NCBI GenBank assembly: GCA_020744425.1
Contig: JAGMUV010000001.1
Coordinates: 1,612,001-1,676,000, forward strand
Reading direction: 5' to 3'
Source: Dactylonectria macrodidyma
Taxonomy: Eukaryota > Ascomycota > Sordariomycetes > Hypocreales > Nectriaceae
DNA length: 64,000 bases
The notes beneath the pieces were generated by a model that was not told the origin of the DNA, did not search any database, and worked only from the letters and a program-made list of their open reading frames with translations. The stretch's first letter is position 1. Each line of letters starts with the position of its first letter. Position numbers and translations under genes: made by a program. Positions 1-11,151 of this stretch are shown here, one piece after another.

Positions 1-724
1 AGGCCATGAGCTAATAGCACCACAGAGGAACATCATAGTATACAGAGCGACCCAATGGGCAGCGAATGACGAGTACTTGGAGATCTTTATGGACGTCAAG
101 TCTGGAAACGTCCTTCATCTAATTCGGGCTGGTCATTTTACAAAAGAGCCAAGCTCGGTCAAACCTTTTCTTCACCAGATGCTCCAGGCCTTGGACTACC
201 TGGTGAGCAAGAGCATCATCCACCGAGATGTAAAACCCGAGAACATCCTCTACACATCACTACAGGAGGGAGCATACCTATACCAACTTGCAGACTTCGG
301 TCTTGCTAACATAGTCGGTGATGCTCAGTCAAGGGTTGGGACAGGCCCTTACATGGCGCCTGAGCTGGAACATAGTTCGTCATTGCCACAAACACCGAAG
401 ATGGATGTTTGGTCCCTCTTTGTAACTCTTGCATACGCGGTCAATGGAGCTGGCTTTCAGAAGAAGCCTTTGCACACGACTGCCCTCCTGATCCAGGCGG
501 TTCAGGACGCAGCGAATGACGTCGTTCTTAAACCGTTTCGCGACATGGCAATCGTCAATCCCAGCCAGCGAGCGACAGCTGGGGACATGTTGGATAAGAT
601 CTTCGCCGGAAAGGGCCGTACTACAGAGAAGGTTGCGAGAAAACTGGTCAAGCCAGCGGAGGAGGTGCCGCCGGAAGAAGCGGTCGCCACTGTGAGAGGG
701 GAGGAGTCCGAGGCTCGGAAATAA
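1..724 (+). CDS. Serine/threonine protein kinase, 3' part (5' end outside window)
   Basis: The frame is already open at base 2 and runs into the window edge, so the N-lobe with its glycine loop and lysine lies upstream. What is visible is the end of the N-lobe and the whole C-lobe of an ePK fold: the catalytic loop HRDVKPEN (Asp is the base, Asn binds Mg), the DFG motif in DFGLAN, a short activation segment and the APE motif in MAPEL. A C-lobe helix with MDVWSL (subdomain IX) and an Arg near the end of the fold (subdomain XI, QRAT) follow. The last 30 or so residues after the kinase fold are Glu/Ala/Lys-rich and look disordered. All catalytic residues in view are intact, so an active kinase is expected. 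Subfamily and substrate cannot be told from this part; it resembles the diverse stand-alone kinases common in Hypocreales. No intron is seen in this portion. Confidence 0.85.
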   Translation, partial: GHELIAPQRNIIVYRATQWAANDEYLEIFMDVKSGNVLHLIRAGHFTKEPSSVKPFLHQMLQALDYLVSKSIIHRDVKPENILYTSLQEGAYLYQLADFGLANIVGDAQSRVGTGPYMAPELEHSSSLPQTPKMDVWSLFVTLAYAVNGAGFQKKPLHTTALLIQAVQDAANDVVLKPFRDMAIVNPSQRATAGDMLDKIFAGKGRTTEKVARKLVKPAEEVPPEEAVATVRGEESEARK

Positions 725-1472
725 CGGCCTGGCTCTGTCGCCCGAGTGGGTGCTGTACTTCGGGTTGAATGGGTAGTCTTTACAAAGGTCTGACGGTATC
801 AAGTGCACTATTCTTCAGTATCATAATCATCAGAGTTTTCAGTATGCAAACCCACTTCACGCATAGCGCGCCTTAAACCTATTGTCGAAGATCATATACT
901 CTTCTAAAACGTAGTCCACCAAATTATAGGTAGTAGTTTTCTAAATGTGCGAAGTGTCCAGTAAGTATAGAGGCTTCTTAGGGCTGGTAATGCAGAGGGC
1001 GATGCAACACTCATGAAGCCATCGCGTCAAATAGACTGAACGTCTGTTGATGCAATACAGTATTCAGTTTACATTTGGATACTTGTTCCAACTACAGCTC
1101 ATTCAGTAAATCTAGTCCTGGGCTTATTGACATGAGTGACTGGGTTGACTTGCTCAATAATTCCACTCTTGGACTTTCATGGGCGAAGCGGCACGAAGGC
1201 GAAACACATACGCTAATACGCAAAACAAATTCGATTCCATGGTAGCGATAAGAAAGATTTCATGTAATTTATAGTACAGAGAATGAAAATAGAACGATAA
1301 TACCTCATTTTTAAACCTAAAGGTCATTCTGTTGTTCCAGGTAAAAAGGTCGAGCGCGTCGATGATCAGGAGGTAAGGCTTCGTGTCAGCGCACCGCGCA
1401 TCTAGTTATCCCATGAGTGATTGGAGAAAAGAAAAGTTTGAAAGCATGAGCACCTGTCTCAGCAGGCACCCT
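725..1472. other. Intergenic, 748 bp, between convergent genes
   Basis: This stretch holds the 3' flanks of the kinase (+) and the deaminase (-). It is AT-rich with many stops in all frames. I see no gene, repeat or RNA structure in it. Confidence 0.6.
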
Positions 1473-2647
1473 TTAAGCTCCAACCGCACTTAGTCTCATC
1501 TGATGCTCGGGGTTTGGTGTCAATCTGCCATTTAGATTAGGCTCTGGGATACGGGATGCCATTCGATCAGGCACAAGGTCTGGCGAAACAGAACGAGAGG
1601 TAGGTGCAGGGTTCGCCCGGAGCAGGTGAGAGGCAATGGGCTCAGGGGCAACAATGGGGGTCGACTGGACTTTTTGAATCTTGGTCTCGGGGATAGGGAC
1701 GTTTCCAGTGCGGACACTAGAGGGGAGAATTTGCTCAAAGCCTTGCTCTCGTGCCACTTTTTCGATGCTCTTGAAGTACTTAACCGCCAAATTAGCAGTC
1801 GCTCGTGGAACCAGATCGTAGATGAGTGGATTTACCTTGACAGTCTTGACCTGTAGCTCAAGGGTGGCATCTTCATCGACCACAATCATAGGGTGAGGAT
1901 GTAGTTGTAGAGATGAGAGTGACCACATGTGGTTGACCCCTTGCTCGATGCACTTCTGCAACGCCAGTGCCTTGCGAGCACCCAAGATTATGACGACGAC
2001 CTCTCGTGCCTCAAGGATGGTCTGGACACCCACTGTCAGGGCCATCCTGGGCACTTTGTTCAGATCATCGTCAAAGAAGCGGGAGTTGGCCAAAATGGTA
2101 TCGTAAGCTAGCGTCTTGACCCGAGTGCGACTTGCGAGGCTTGACCCGGGCTCGTTGAAGGCGATGTGTCCATCGTCCCCAATTCCAGCTAGGAATAGGT
2201 CGATGCCACCAGCCGCCTTGATGGCCTCTTCATAGGCAGCGCACTCGGCCTCCGGATTCGGAGCATTGCCGTTTAGGATGTGAACATTGGACGGGTGGAT
2301 ATTTACGTGGGAGAAGAAGTGCGTCCACATAAAGGTGTGGTATGAATGGGGGTCATCTCTGGGAAGCCCAACATATTCATCCATATTGAAGGTCACGACA
2401 TTCTCGAAGGAGATCTGCACCCATGTTAAGAGAGTGAGCACACCTACGGATGGGGTCTGGTGCTTACTTCGCCGGCCTTGTACTTGCTGGCCAAAATCTC
2501 ATAGACGCCGAGGGGACTCGATCCGGTAGGCAGTCCGAGGACGAAGGGATGCTCAGCGGTTGGCTGGAAAGCTTTGATGCGGTCAACCACATAGTTGGCG
2601 ACATACATGCTTGCTGCATGCTCGTTGTCTCGGATGATCAGCCGCAT
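1473..2647 (-). CDS. nagB: Glucosamine-6-phosphate deaminase (isomerizing)
   Basis: Converts glucosamine 6-phosphate to fructose 6-phosphate plus ammonia, the last step of N-acetylglucosamine use, in the cytosol. Two exons, 2647-2468 and 2414-1473, are joined over a 53 bp intron (donor GTAAGC, acceptor GTGCAG, phase 0), giving 373 residues. The start MRLIIRDN is the family's usual N-terminus. Phosphate-loop residues LPTGSSPLG sit at about 39-47. Catalytic residues fall at the same numbers as in E. coli NagB: Asp72 in MDEYVGLP, and Asp141, His143 and Glu148 in [11 protein letters not shown]. The bacterial enzyme has about 266 residues; here a Pro/Ser-rich tail of roughly 95 residues is added and looks disordered. 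The gene is transcribed away from a hexokinase gene across 2.5 kb, which fits a shared amino-sugar pathway (Nag1/Dam1 of fungal GlcNAc clusters). Confidence 0.95.
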
Positions 2648-5117
2648 GGTGGAGGATTGGGGGTGGCGCAGGACGGGTAGGTTAGGTAGTGTCGATGGAG
2701 TATACGAAACTAGCCTAGTATGGCTTGCTCGTATCTAGCTCGATAGACAGGGTGTATAATTACAGGATAGGATGGAATAGGGAATTGATGAGATCTTCTG
2801 GAGCGAAGGCTTGCAGGGTTGTTGGTAGGTTCAATAGACCAAAAAGTCGAGGGCAAGAGGGCAGGAAGGCCAGAGAGTTTGCTTATGAGCTTAGAAGGAG
2901 GGCAACCAGCGGTGCGCCACCGATGAAGGGCATCATGTGCCTCCCATCATGATGACTATCCAGGGGGGCCGTCGAGATTCCGTCTCGCCATGACGGCCCA
3001 TTCAGTGGCCGAGGGCTATCGATTGTGAGCCTACTGTAGGTGTATCGTGATGGATGGAACGTCACTGTTGCAAGACAAAGCAGAGTGACATGGGGCGTTC
3101 AACGTGCCGCCAGAGGCTGTGAATCACGCTATTCCGCTCTGGGCCGACGGTCTCCGGAAGCCCGTTTGCTGCCAACGACCCAACGTTGCTCAGGGTCATA
3201 TGACTTGCCACCGCTGGGGTCTGGTGCGCTGATGGATGACGAGGCTTTGTGGTTGGAGCTATTGAGAGCTGCAATTCAGGATTGAGCATAGCATTTACTT
3301 CGAGATCTGACTTGCCCTAAGTAAGCCGACCGGGGATGGCTGGCTGATGAAGCTTGACAGGCCAGGGCCAGCATCCAGGGCCAAGAGGTGCACGACAGGT
3401 CGAGGTTCCGTCAGAGTGCCCAGCAATCGCTGCAATACTACTCTGTACAGTCATTACAGTAGGTACAGTCGGGAAACAACACAATAACGCTGCATAACGA
3501 AGTACAACGCATACCCGTAACACAAACCGTCATCGATATGCAGGCTCCCCGGCAAGGCCTATCCCTGACAGCGAAGCCAAATCGTCACCAAATGGTTGGC
3601 AGCCGTGTTGGCAATCGGGCCTACAGGCGGAACCCCTCATAAGGCCGGCCATTGAGCGGCATTTGGTGGAGTTTATGTAGCAATCCCTCTCGGGATCGAT
3701 AATATGGAAGGGAATGAGAATGTTCTATCGTAGTAATCTCGAGCTGCATTCCCAACTTGGTCGCGTCGTTTATCAACCGTCATACATGCCTATACCGCAC
3801 TGACATTGATTACGTAGTAGCAGGTGGTTTGCTCACTGCCACTTATTAGCCCCCTGCGCCTGAATTGAATTAGGGGACTTTAGTGCTAGAGGCGTGCAGA
3901 GGTTGGTCGGCGAATGCCTGGGCGGTGGACGGGGCGGGGCTGGGCGGGGAGCCTCAGCGTGGGGCAAACAGAAGAAGCAACCAGCTCCCTGTCGGTGGGT
4001 GTAATAAATGAAGACTCAACAGGGAGATCCTCCATTTGATCCTCCATTGCCCTTCCACTAACCATCCACTAACCATCCACTGACCAGCCACTGACATCCA
4101 CTGAAGCTGCCACAGCGGGGCGGTACGTACCGTGCGCGGTAGCTGACGGGACCTCCACTTGTGAGACATGCAGGCACCTACGGCAGGTACCTTACCTTTT
4201 AGGTACGGGTTGGGTTGGCTCACGTCCACTCCACGCAACGTTACAACAACCCCATTCCAACAAGCCCTCACTCGTCCGTCTCACGCCTTTTGCCCTTTGC
4301 GCCTTTTGGTCCAGCAGGAGTGAGAGACACGACACGCCCTAGCTCGCTCTCAGCGCGCTGAACGACAATGACTTTGGCTCTCCCCTCTTCCCAAACGCCG
4401 GCAGTGGCCTTGTCTAACCCAACCAATTTGCCAGCCGGTTCTCGGCTGTCGCATGTCCCGGTGCCGTCACCATCTGTGCGACGTTGGGTTTGAGCAAAAG
4501 TGTGGATGCTCAGCTCACCCCGAATCCTGATGCTCACGCTCGCTCACGTCCTTGTTGATCCATTCGACCAGTCCCGTGTTCGACTTGCCCCCTTCGACCT
4601 GTCCTATTCGACTGCTGCAATGGCCACCAACGACTAACAGCGTCCATTGCCGCCCTGTCTGCAACACCCACTCTCGGTGCCACGGTTGCTGCCAGAGTGC
4701 CACTGCATCTCGACTCCCTGCAACGTCGAATCCTGCCCCGTCCATCATTCTGCGTTCCCCGGCGCTCTTGCTTCTGTAATTAGTTCCTCCACGTCAGGCA
4801 GGTCCCCTCGCCGCGGCTTTCTTTCGCCTCGCCTTGCCTCCTCCGTCTCGTTTGGCTGGTCTGGTCTCATCTCGTCTCGTCTGGTCTTGTTCCCGACCAT
4901 TTGATCACTCCTTACCAATCCATCCAGATCGCTGGCTGCTGGGACCCTGGGTGTAAGATATAGCCGCCCCGTCTGTCCCATCTAGATGATCATCCTGTCG
5001 TTGGGTTTTTCAGTATTTACTTCCCTCATATCCATGACTTGACATTTTCGTCCCCAGCCTTCACCTTGCTCCTCTTCGATAGTCCTTGTCGATAAAGGGC
5101 ACACGTTCGTTCTTACA
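2648..5117. promoter_or_regulatory. Divergent intergenic region between deaminase and hexokinase
   Basis: About 2.5 kb with no supportable gene. The part next to the hexokinase start (about 4500-5117) is pyrimidine-rich on the + strand, as in long fungal 5' leaders. If the two flanking genes are co-induced by N-acetylglucosamine, the control elements should lie here. I looked for Ndt80/Ron1-type core sites (CRCAAA-like) and found only imperfect matches such as CACAAAC near 3522, which I do not claim. Confidence 0.45.
4055..4103. repeat. Short imperfect tandem repeat, 11 bp unit
   Basis: Two exact copies of CCACTAACCAT (4055-4076) are followed by a diverged copy (CCACTGACCAG) and partial copies to 4103. 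It lies in the divergent promoter region; no function is claimed. Confidence 0.7.
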
Positions 5118-6841
5118 ATGGCGACTCTTCGAAAGCAAATCATCACTGCCCTCTTCAAGAGCCTCCTCCGAGGCAAGTCGTTACTCCAGGCCATCCTGGC
5201 GTACTGGACCGGATCTCTTGCTGTCACCGCTGACGGTAAGGATCGAGGCTCCGTATCATCACACCGCTCCATCCAAGAGTTTCTTGAGGAGGCTGAGGCA
5301 CTCTTTCTTGGTCCAGTCAGCCAACATGACTTGCAACAACTCTCCCGCCAACTGATGAAGCAGTTCATTGAGCGTCTCCAGACTGATATGGAATGCATGC
5401 TCCCCTCCTACAGTCACCAGCTACCACATGGATCCGAACGAGGGCACTATTTGGCGTTGGATGTGGGCGGTTCAACACTTAGAGTGGCCCTAGTGGAGCT
5501 CCGAGGACGCATATCCAAGGTCGGCGAACACAGCAGCATACTGAGCATGCGCAATTTTCCCATCACCCCCGAGATTAAGAGTCTGGAGGGCATGGCTTTT
5601 TTTGATTGGATGGCTGCGAGGATAAAAGATACTCTCTCTGGAGATCTAGTGCAACATCACAGTCTTGATCAACCATTACTGATGGCAATGGCTTGGAGTT
5701 TCCCCATTGAGTGAGTAGGCCCGCCTTTGCTTCGCCAACTCGTCTAAGATACAAAGACTAACAAGATCAAGGCAAACTTCTCTCGCCGGCGGAAAGCTAC
5801 AGGGCATGGGCAAAGGCTTCTTGGCACAGAATGGATTAGTGGGTCAAGACTTGGGCCTCATCATCAAAACCGCCTGTGGCAAACAGGGTCTCAATGTAGA
5901 GCTAGGGGGCATCGTCAACGACTCAAGTGCGTGTCTGTTGTCAGAGTCCTACTCGCACTCGTCGACGCGATTTGGGCTCATCCTGGGTACTGGCATCAAC
6001 ATCGCTGCGTATCTTCCCATCTCGGCAATCGGGCGATCCAAGGTTGGTCAAAAACCAGCCGACTGGACTCATCTGATTGTCAACTCTGAGCTTGGAATGT
6101 TTGGGCATGACATCCTGCCATTGACTCGGTGGGATCGAGAGTTACTCAAGACTCACCCCATGCCGACTTTTCAACCATTGGAACACCTCACAAGTGGTAT
6201 GTACCTTGGCGAGATCTGCAGGCAGGTACTCATCGAAGCCATCGAGTCGACCGGCGCTTTTGGGGGTATTTTGCCTTCTTCTCTCAAGAAGCGTTACTCC
6301 TTGGCCACAGAGACTCTCTCCATGATCCAAAGGTATACATCAGCACCACTGCGCAGCATTACCATATATACTAACACTCAACAGTGATACTAGTCTCGAA
6401 CTTGGCGATGCATGCAAAGAATTCTCTCTCCGACATCCGTCATCTCACAACCCTACAACTTCTGATATCTTCCTCCTAAGACAGCTGGCGTCGTTCATCT
6501 CAAAACGTTCAAGTGCCCTCGTAGCGACTTGTGTCTACACCTTTTGGAAGCTGCGAATCGATGCCCAAGCCGACTGGGTTAAGACCCTTCCTAACTCTTC
6601 ACCTTTGCGACCAACTGCAGAGGCGGACAGGGATATTACGGAAACGACTGTCGCCTTTAACGGAAGCGTGATTGAGAATTACCCAGGATACCTGAGCAGT
6701 TGTCAGCAATACTTGGACGATCTGGTCGCAGGACAGGAGGGCGAGAGTGGCACACAAAGCACAATTCAACTCGTATCAGCGAAGGAGAGTTCTCTTTTGG
6801 GGGCGGCAGTAGCACTCGCTTCAGCGCAAGGGAGCGCTTGA
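5118..6841 (+). CDS. Atypical hexokinase-family sugar kinase (candidate N-acetylglucosamine kinase, HXK3 type)
   Basis: Three exons, 5118-5710, 5772-6332 and 6385-6841 (introns of 61 and 52 bp, both with CTAAC branch sites), encode 536 residues. The fold is hexokinase: phosphate-binding LDVGGSTLR (114-122), sugar-binding SFPIEQTSL near 194-202, catalytic Asp248 in NDSSACL, the adenosine-side GTGIN motif, NSELG in place of the common NTEWG, and a C-terminal SAKESSLLGAA. The usual glucose-kinase strings NDTVGT and LDLGGTN are altered, as expected for the diverged hexokinases that phosphorylate N-acetylglucosamine in fungi (Hxk1/Nag5 of Candida, HXK3 of Trichoderma). Placement beside a GlcN-6-P deaminase supports that reading; the substrate is inferred. 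The first 35 residues are basic and hydrophobic and could be an organelle-surface anchor. A catalytically weak regulatory hexokinase is the main alternative. Confidence 0.88.
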
Positions 6842-7607
6842 AGTCGGGTTTCATGGCAGTGTCTTGTCAGTGCCGGCATCAGTTGCCCAAAGCGTAATCT
6901 TTTCGTGGTACATACATGATCAAGGAGCACTAGGTGGATGCATATGAAGGGAACGGCGTCAAATATGCTTTTTTGTTTTGGTTTGAAGACATGAAGCCAC
7001 ACATTTAGTGGTCGCAGACTAGGATTGGTTTCCAAGGATAGAGAAGCGCATCGGCTTAAAGTGACAATACAGGGTCACCTTAGTTTAGGAGGTCGGTCAA
7101 TCAGACTAGGGAAAGACGTATACTTCCGAAACGAATATTGACTCGAGTGATTCTAGGCATATTCCCATGGATACGTCAATCACGCACACAGCCACAGCTA
7201 GACTTGGCCGCCATCTTGAATCTTGGTGATTATAATCCTGGTGATGGTGGACCCCGCCATGGTGGCGTAAAGTGTTTTGCGGGACGCGTCGAGATCCATT
7301 CTGTTGCCTACAGATCTCCGCCAATCAAAGTAGCGATACCGACTCCCACACAGCCTACCCTGCAGGCGCCTGGAGTCGATACCTAGAGTTTGATCACGTG
7401 CTGGCCTGGCGTCTTCGCGTTCAGTGGATTTGCTCACCACCAAGCGCGTCTCGACAAACAATTCGCACCGAACGCCACGCTGAAGCCTTGACGACTGCAT
7501 CTTCAGTAACCGCCTTCACTTCGACTTAATGCCTCTCTCGAGGCGCACTTGGCTCTTCTAGCTTTCTCTTTTCATAAACATAGTATTCTAACTCGCATCA
7601 TACGAAA
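6842..7607. other. Intergenic, 766 bp
   Basis: 3' flank of the hexokinase gene and promoter/leader of the BRCT gene. Short open frames on both strands lack family resemblance. Nothing else is seen. Confidence 0.55.
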
Positions 7608-10336
7608 ATGGGTGATGATCGGGGTACATCTGGCATCTTTGCCGAGACTGCGATTGCATTCTTCCCCAGCGCCGCCCTGACTCCGAAGTTAATCAGCGAG
7701 GTATATTACACTCATCATGGCTTGTTAGGACTTTTAAGTTAACTAGAGACGTAGCTTTCTAGTGTTTTAGAAGACAATGGCGCTACTATCTGCGAGCCTC
7801 GACGCGACGGCTCCATCCCCATCGAAAAGGTCACACATATCATCTCCAACACCATCGACTTCCCGCAGTACACCGAGTCGCAGGCCCTGATGATTCCGGT
7901 TGCAACAGAGAAGTGGGTTATAAATTCCATATCCCGCCGCAAGCAAGCCCCAATTCGACCGTTCTCGCCCGATCCCAGAATGATCTTCTCCGAAGTCGTC
8001 GTAACGTGCGCCGACCTACCTGAGAGTGACAAGGAGAGCATCGCCGGTGCCACGATGGCTCTCGGCGGCCAGGAGTCGAAGGACGCGACGCGGTTGGTTA
8101 CCCACATTTGCGCCTTGTCCATGGATCACCCCAAAATCCAGGTCGCCAAAGAGAGGGGATGGAAGGGAAAGGTCGTGTTGCCGCATTGGTAGGTACGATT
8201 GTGTTGTACTTACGGACAAAGTGCTAACCTCCCAAAGGTTTGACGATTGCTTTAAGCTAGGCAAAAAAATCGATGAGGGACCCTATCTTCTACCTGACCC
8301 AGAGATTCTGAAGAAGTCTCCAGAAGACGAGCTCGCGATTCCAACAAATGCGAATCTCAACGGAGCCACATCCGCTTCCCCAAACTACTTCCCTTTGCCA
8401 CCGAACGGAGAGGTCGTTCGACCGCCGGCGACCGTTTTTCAGGACAGAAAGGCCATGCTATCCTTGGATCTGAGCATCAGCCCACGCCTCAAAAAAGCCA
8501 TCCAAGATATCATCCTCAATGGCGGAGGCAAGCTTGTTGAGCAGGTAGACGATTGTGACATGTTTGTCTGCCAATATCGCGACGGCCCACAATACATCCG
8601 GGCAGCTCAATCGTGCAAGGATGTTGGCAACCTGGCATGGCTGTTTTACCTCATAGTGCACAACGAGTGGACCTCACCCTTCCGTCGTCTCTTGCATTAC
8701 CCCATTCCTAGAAATGGCATCGAGGGCTTCAAGGGTTTGCGCATCACAGTGTCCAACTACGGCGGAGAAGCTCGAGTCTATCTTGAGAACCTCATCCGGG
8801 CCAGCGGCGCTGAGTTCACCAAGACAATGAAGGCTGACAACACCCATCTCATCACAGCTCGCAACTCAAGCGAGAAATGCAAAGCAGCCCCCGAGTGGGG
8901 CATTTCCGTGGTTAACCATCTGTGGATTGAGGAGAGCTATGCCAAGTGCGAGCTGAAGCCGATGACTATAAAGAAATACAATCACTTCCCTCCCCGCACA
9001 AACCTAGGCGAGATTATTGGCCAGACCTTCTTTGACGAGTCAAAGTTGCGGGAACTGTATTACCCTGGTGGGGAAGCGAACATGTCTCCCCGAGCTAAGA
9101 GAAAGCGAAAGATTCTTGAAGCAGCCGAGGACAACGCGTACCAACAAGGCCCGGCAGAGGGTGTCGTCATCGGCCGAGAGGATGGCGACAGGGACACGGA
9201 TGACCCTCTACAGGATGATTCCGAGATCAAGACCACAGCCAAGAAGAAAACCACCAAGACGTTGGGAACCGTGGCAACTCCGATTCGGACTCGCCCAGCC
9301 CGATCAGGGAAAGAGAATGAGACTCCTTCGGTAGTATCAACAGGTGGCCGCAGCGCCAAAGCGAAAGCGAAAGATCTACTTCAGACTATCGCCCCCGATA
9401 TCGCACTGTACGAGAAGGAGAAGAAGCGGCACAGCAAAGCAGCGAATGCACCCTGGGGTGGGAAGCGCGCTGCAGATCAAGTCGACAAGACCGCCAAGCC
9501 TAAGCCCGACGCAAGCCCCGAAGACGAAGACGAGAGCGCGGACGACAAACGGCCGACTAAGAAGGCGCGCCCGTCGCTGCCGGGTGTGGAAACTCGAATT
9601 ATTCTGACTGGCTTTGATCGGTGGGTTGGAGATAAACACAAGGAGGATCACGATCGGGTAAGTTGGAGGTCACTTCATTGGCTCTTGTTCATTGCGTTAA
9701 CAGCCTTTCCAGAGGAAACTGCGCGATCTTGGTGTCCAGATTGTGCAAGAAGGTCAGCCCTGTGACTACCTAGCAGCTCCCCATGTTGTCCGCACAGTCA
9801 AGTTCCTATGTGCCCTTGCTCGAGGACCCACTGTCATCTCGTCCACCTTCATCGATAAGATCTTGGAGACGGGCAAGACTCCTGACGTGGAAGATTTCAT
9901 CCTCCAGGACAAGGAGACGGAGAATCGGTATAACTTCAGCCTCGACAAGTCGGTGGCCCGCGCCAAGTCGAACCGTGGCAAACTTCTTTTGGGAATTCCC
10001 ATTTACTGCACCGAGAAGATTCGAAATGGACCGGAGAGCTACAAGGCCATTGCAGAGGCCAACACTGCGATATTCATGATCTATCGAGCGCGGAGCGGAA
10101 CAACGATTCGACCGACGACGGCAGAGGAGGACGGCAATGCGCCGCCTGAGCCGGTCTATCTCCTCAGCAGTAACTCGCCCGAGGAGAAGGCACTATGGGG
10201 TCGCTTCCGGGACATGGCGCACAAGGGCAACATGGAACCAAGAGTCGTTGCTCCCGACTGGCTTCTGGACGTGGCGATGGCACAACAAGTGCGTTTCGAT
10301 AAGAAGTTCCTCGTGGAGAACTTTTACAAAGCCTAG
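7608..10336 (+). CDS. rtt107: BRCT-repeat DNA-damage scaffold, Rtt107/Brc1 family
   Basis: Four exons (7608-7700, 7755-8188, 8238-9657, 9713-10336; introns 54, 49 and 55 bp) give 856 residues. The acceptor at 7754 was chosen because it alone keeps frame into the first BRCT. Order: an N-terminal block of about four BRCT domains (roughly residues 10-450; Trp anchors in VVLPHWFDDC and NHLWIEES), a charged Lys/Glu/Pro linker (about 475-635) with nuclear-localisation strings such as PRAKRKRK, and a C-terminal BRCT pair (about 637-856). This 4+2 layout is that of Rtt107 (budding yeast) and Brc1 (fission yeast), nuclear scaffolds that read phosphorylated H2A and bring repair factors to stalled forks. 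Length is close to family norms. Function is inferred from architecture. Confidence 0.88.
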
Positions 10337-10495
10337 AAAGGGCATGTAACATAATGTAATGACGGAGTTGGGTGCAAAATAGGTGGCATCGCTGGTCCTC
10401 GTACCGGCTGTCGGTTTGGGTTTCATCGGTCCGGCCCGTTTTGGCCATGGAGCGGCGCAGCCGTATGTTGGTCGTTGTAGCAAAAGGAATCCTGT

Positions 10496-11151
10496 TCAAA
10501 AGAACTTGACACCCAATGAGTCGTCCTCTCCAAAGATTTGAGCCTTGCCTCGCTTGACAAGAACGTTGAGTGCTTTGAGCAGGATTTCGGTGTCCATGCC
10601 GTGGATGTCTATCCCGTTGATTAGCGCCGTTGTGTTATGTAGTAGTATGTTAACAGCATACCGGTTCCCTTAGTGCCGTCCCCTTCCACGAGCTCGTAGA
10701 CAGTCAACACACTACCCTTTTGTCCAGACTCCTCGACGTAGGTCTCGATGAGCCCCGCCCACTCCTCGGGCTTGCGCCAGAAGAGGTAGACGACGTCGCC
10801 GGAGGAGCCGCCCCCGACGTACTCGGCGCGGCCGTCCTTGCGCATGAATTCGACGACGTCGCGGATGTCGTCGGGGCCCAGGCGGCGGTCGAGGCGGCGG
10901 TTGCAGAAGAGGTCCGAGTCGGCGGCGGACGAGAGGGCGAGGCGGAAGACGCGGTGATGGCGGGCGTAGGCGAGGATGAGGGCTGACCACTTGGTGCGCT
11001 GGGCGTGAAGCGTCGCGAGGTTCGTCTGGCGGGTGTAAAAGGCCGGGAAGTGATATTCGCGTGGGAAGGCGAAGGTTGTGGATGCCGAAGCCGAGGATGG
11101 GTCGGAGGCGGCGGTGGATAGAGCGGATGCCGACGCGGACGCGGACGCCAT
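10496..11151 (-). CDS. vps25: ESCRT-II complex subunit Vps25
   Basis: Two exons, 11151-10662 and 10608-10496, with a 53 bp intron (GTATGC...ATAG, phase 1), encode 200 residues, the normal size for Vps25. The protein opens with a low-complexity Ala/Ser stretch (about residues 2-25), then the conserved FPREYHFPAFYTRQTN segment that docks on Vps22/Vps36, and two winged-helix domains (about 35-115 and 120-200) ending in GVKFF, typical of the family. It acts on endosomes in sorting ubiquitinated membrane proteins into multivesicular bodies and recruits ESCRT-III. The short second exon is below usual ORF cut-offs but is clearly homologous (HGMD, KALNVLVKRGKAQIF). The gene converges on the BRCT gene with 159 bp between stops. 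Exon 1 is strongly GC-rich, so long false frames overlap it. Confidence 0.93.

Noticed and set aside
2648..5117. Ndt80/Ron1-type binding sites in the deaminase-hexokinase promoter
   Set aside because: Only imperfect CACAAAC-like matches were found, no better than chance in 2.5 kb.
7608..7770. Alternative acceptor TTCTAG (7761) for intron 1 of the BRCT gene
   Set aside because: It leaves the downstream BRCT out of frame; acceptor at 7754 keeps frame.
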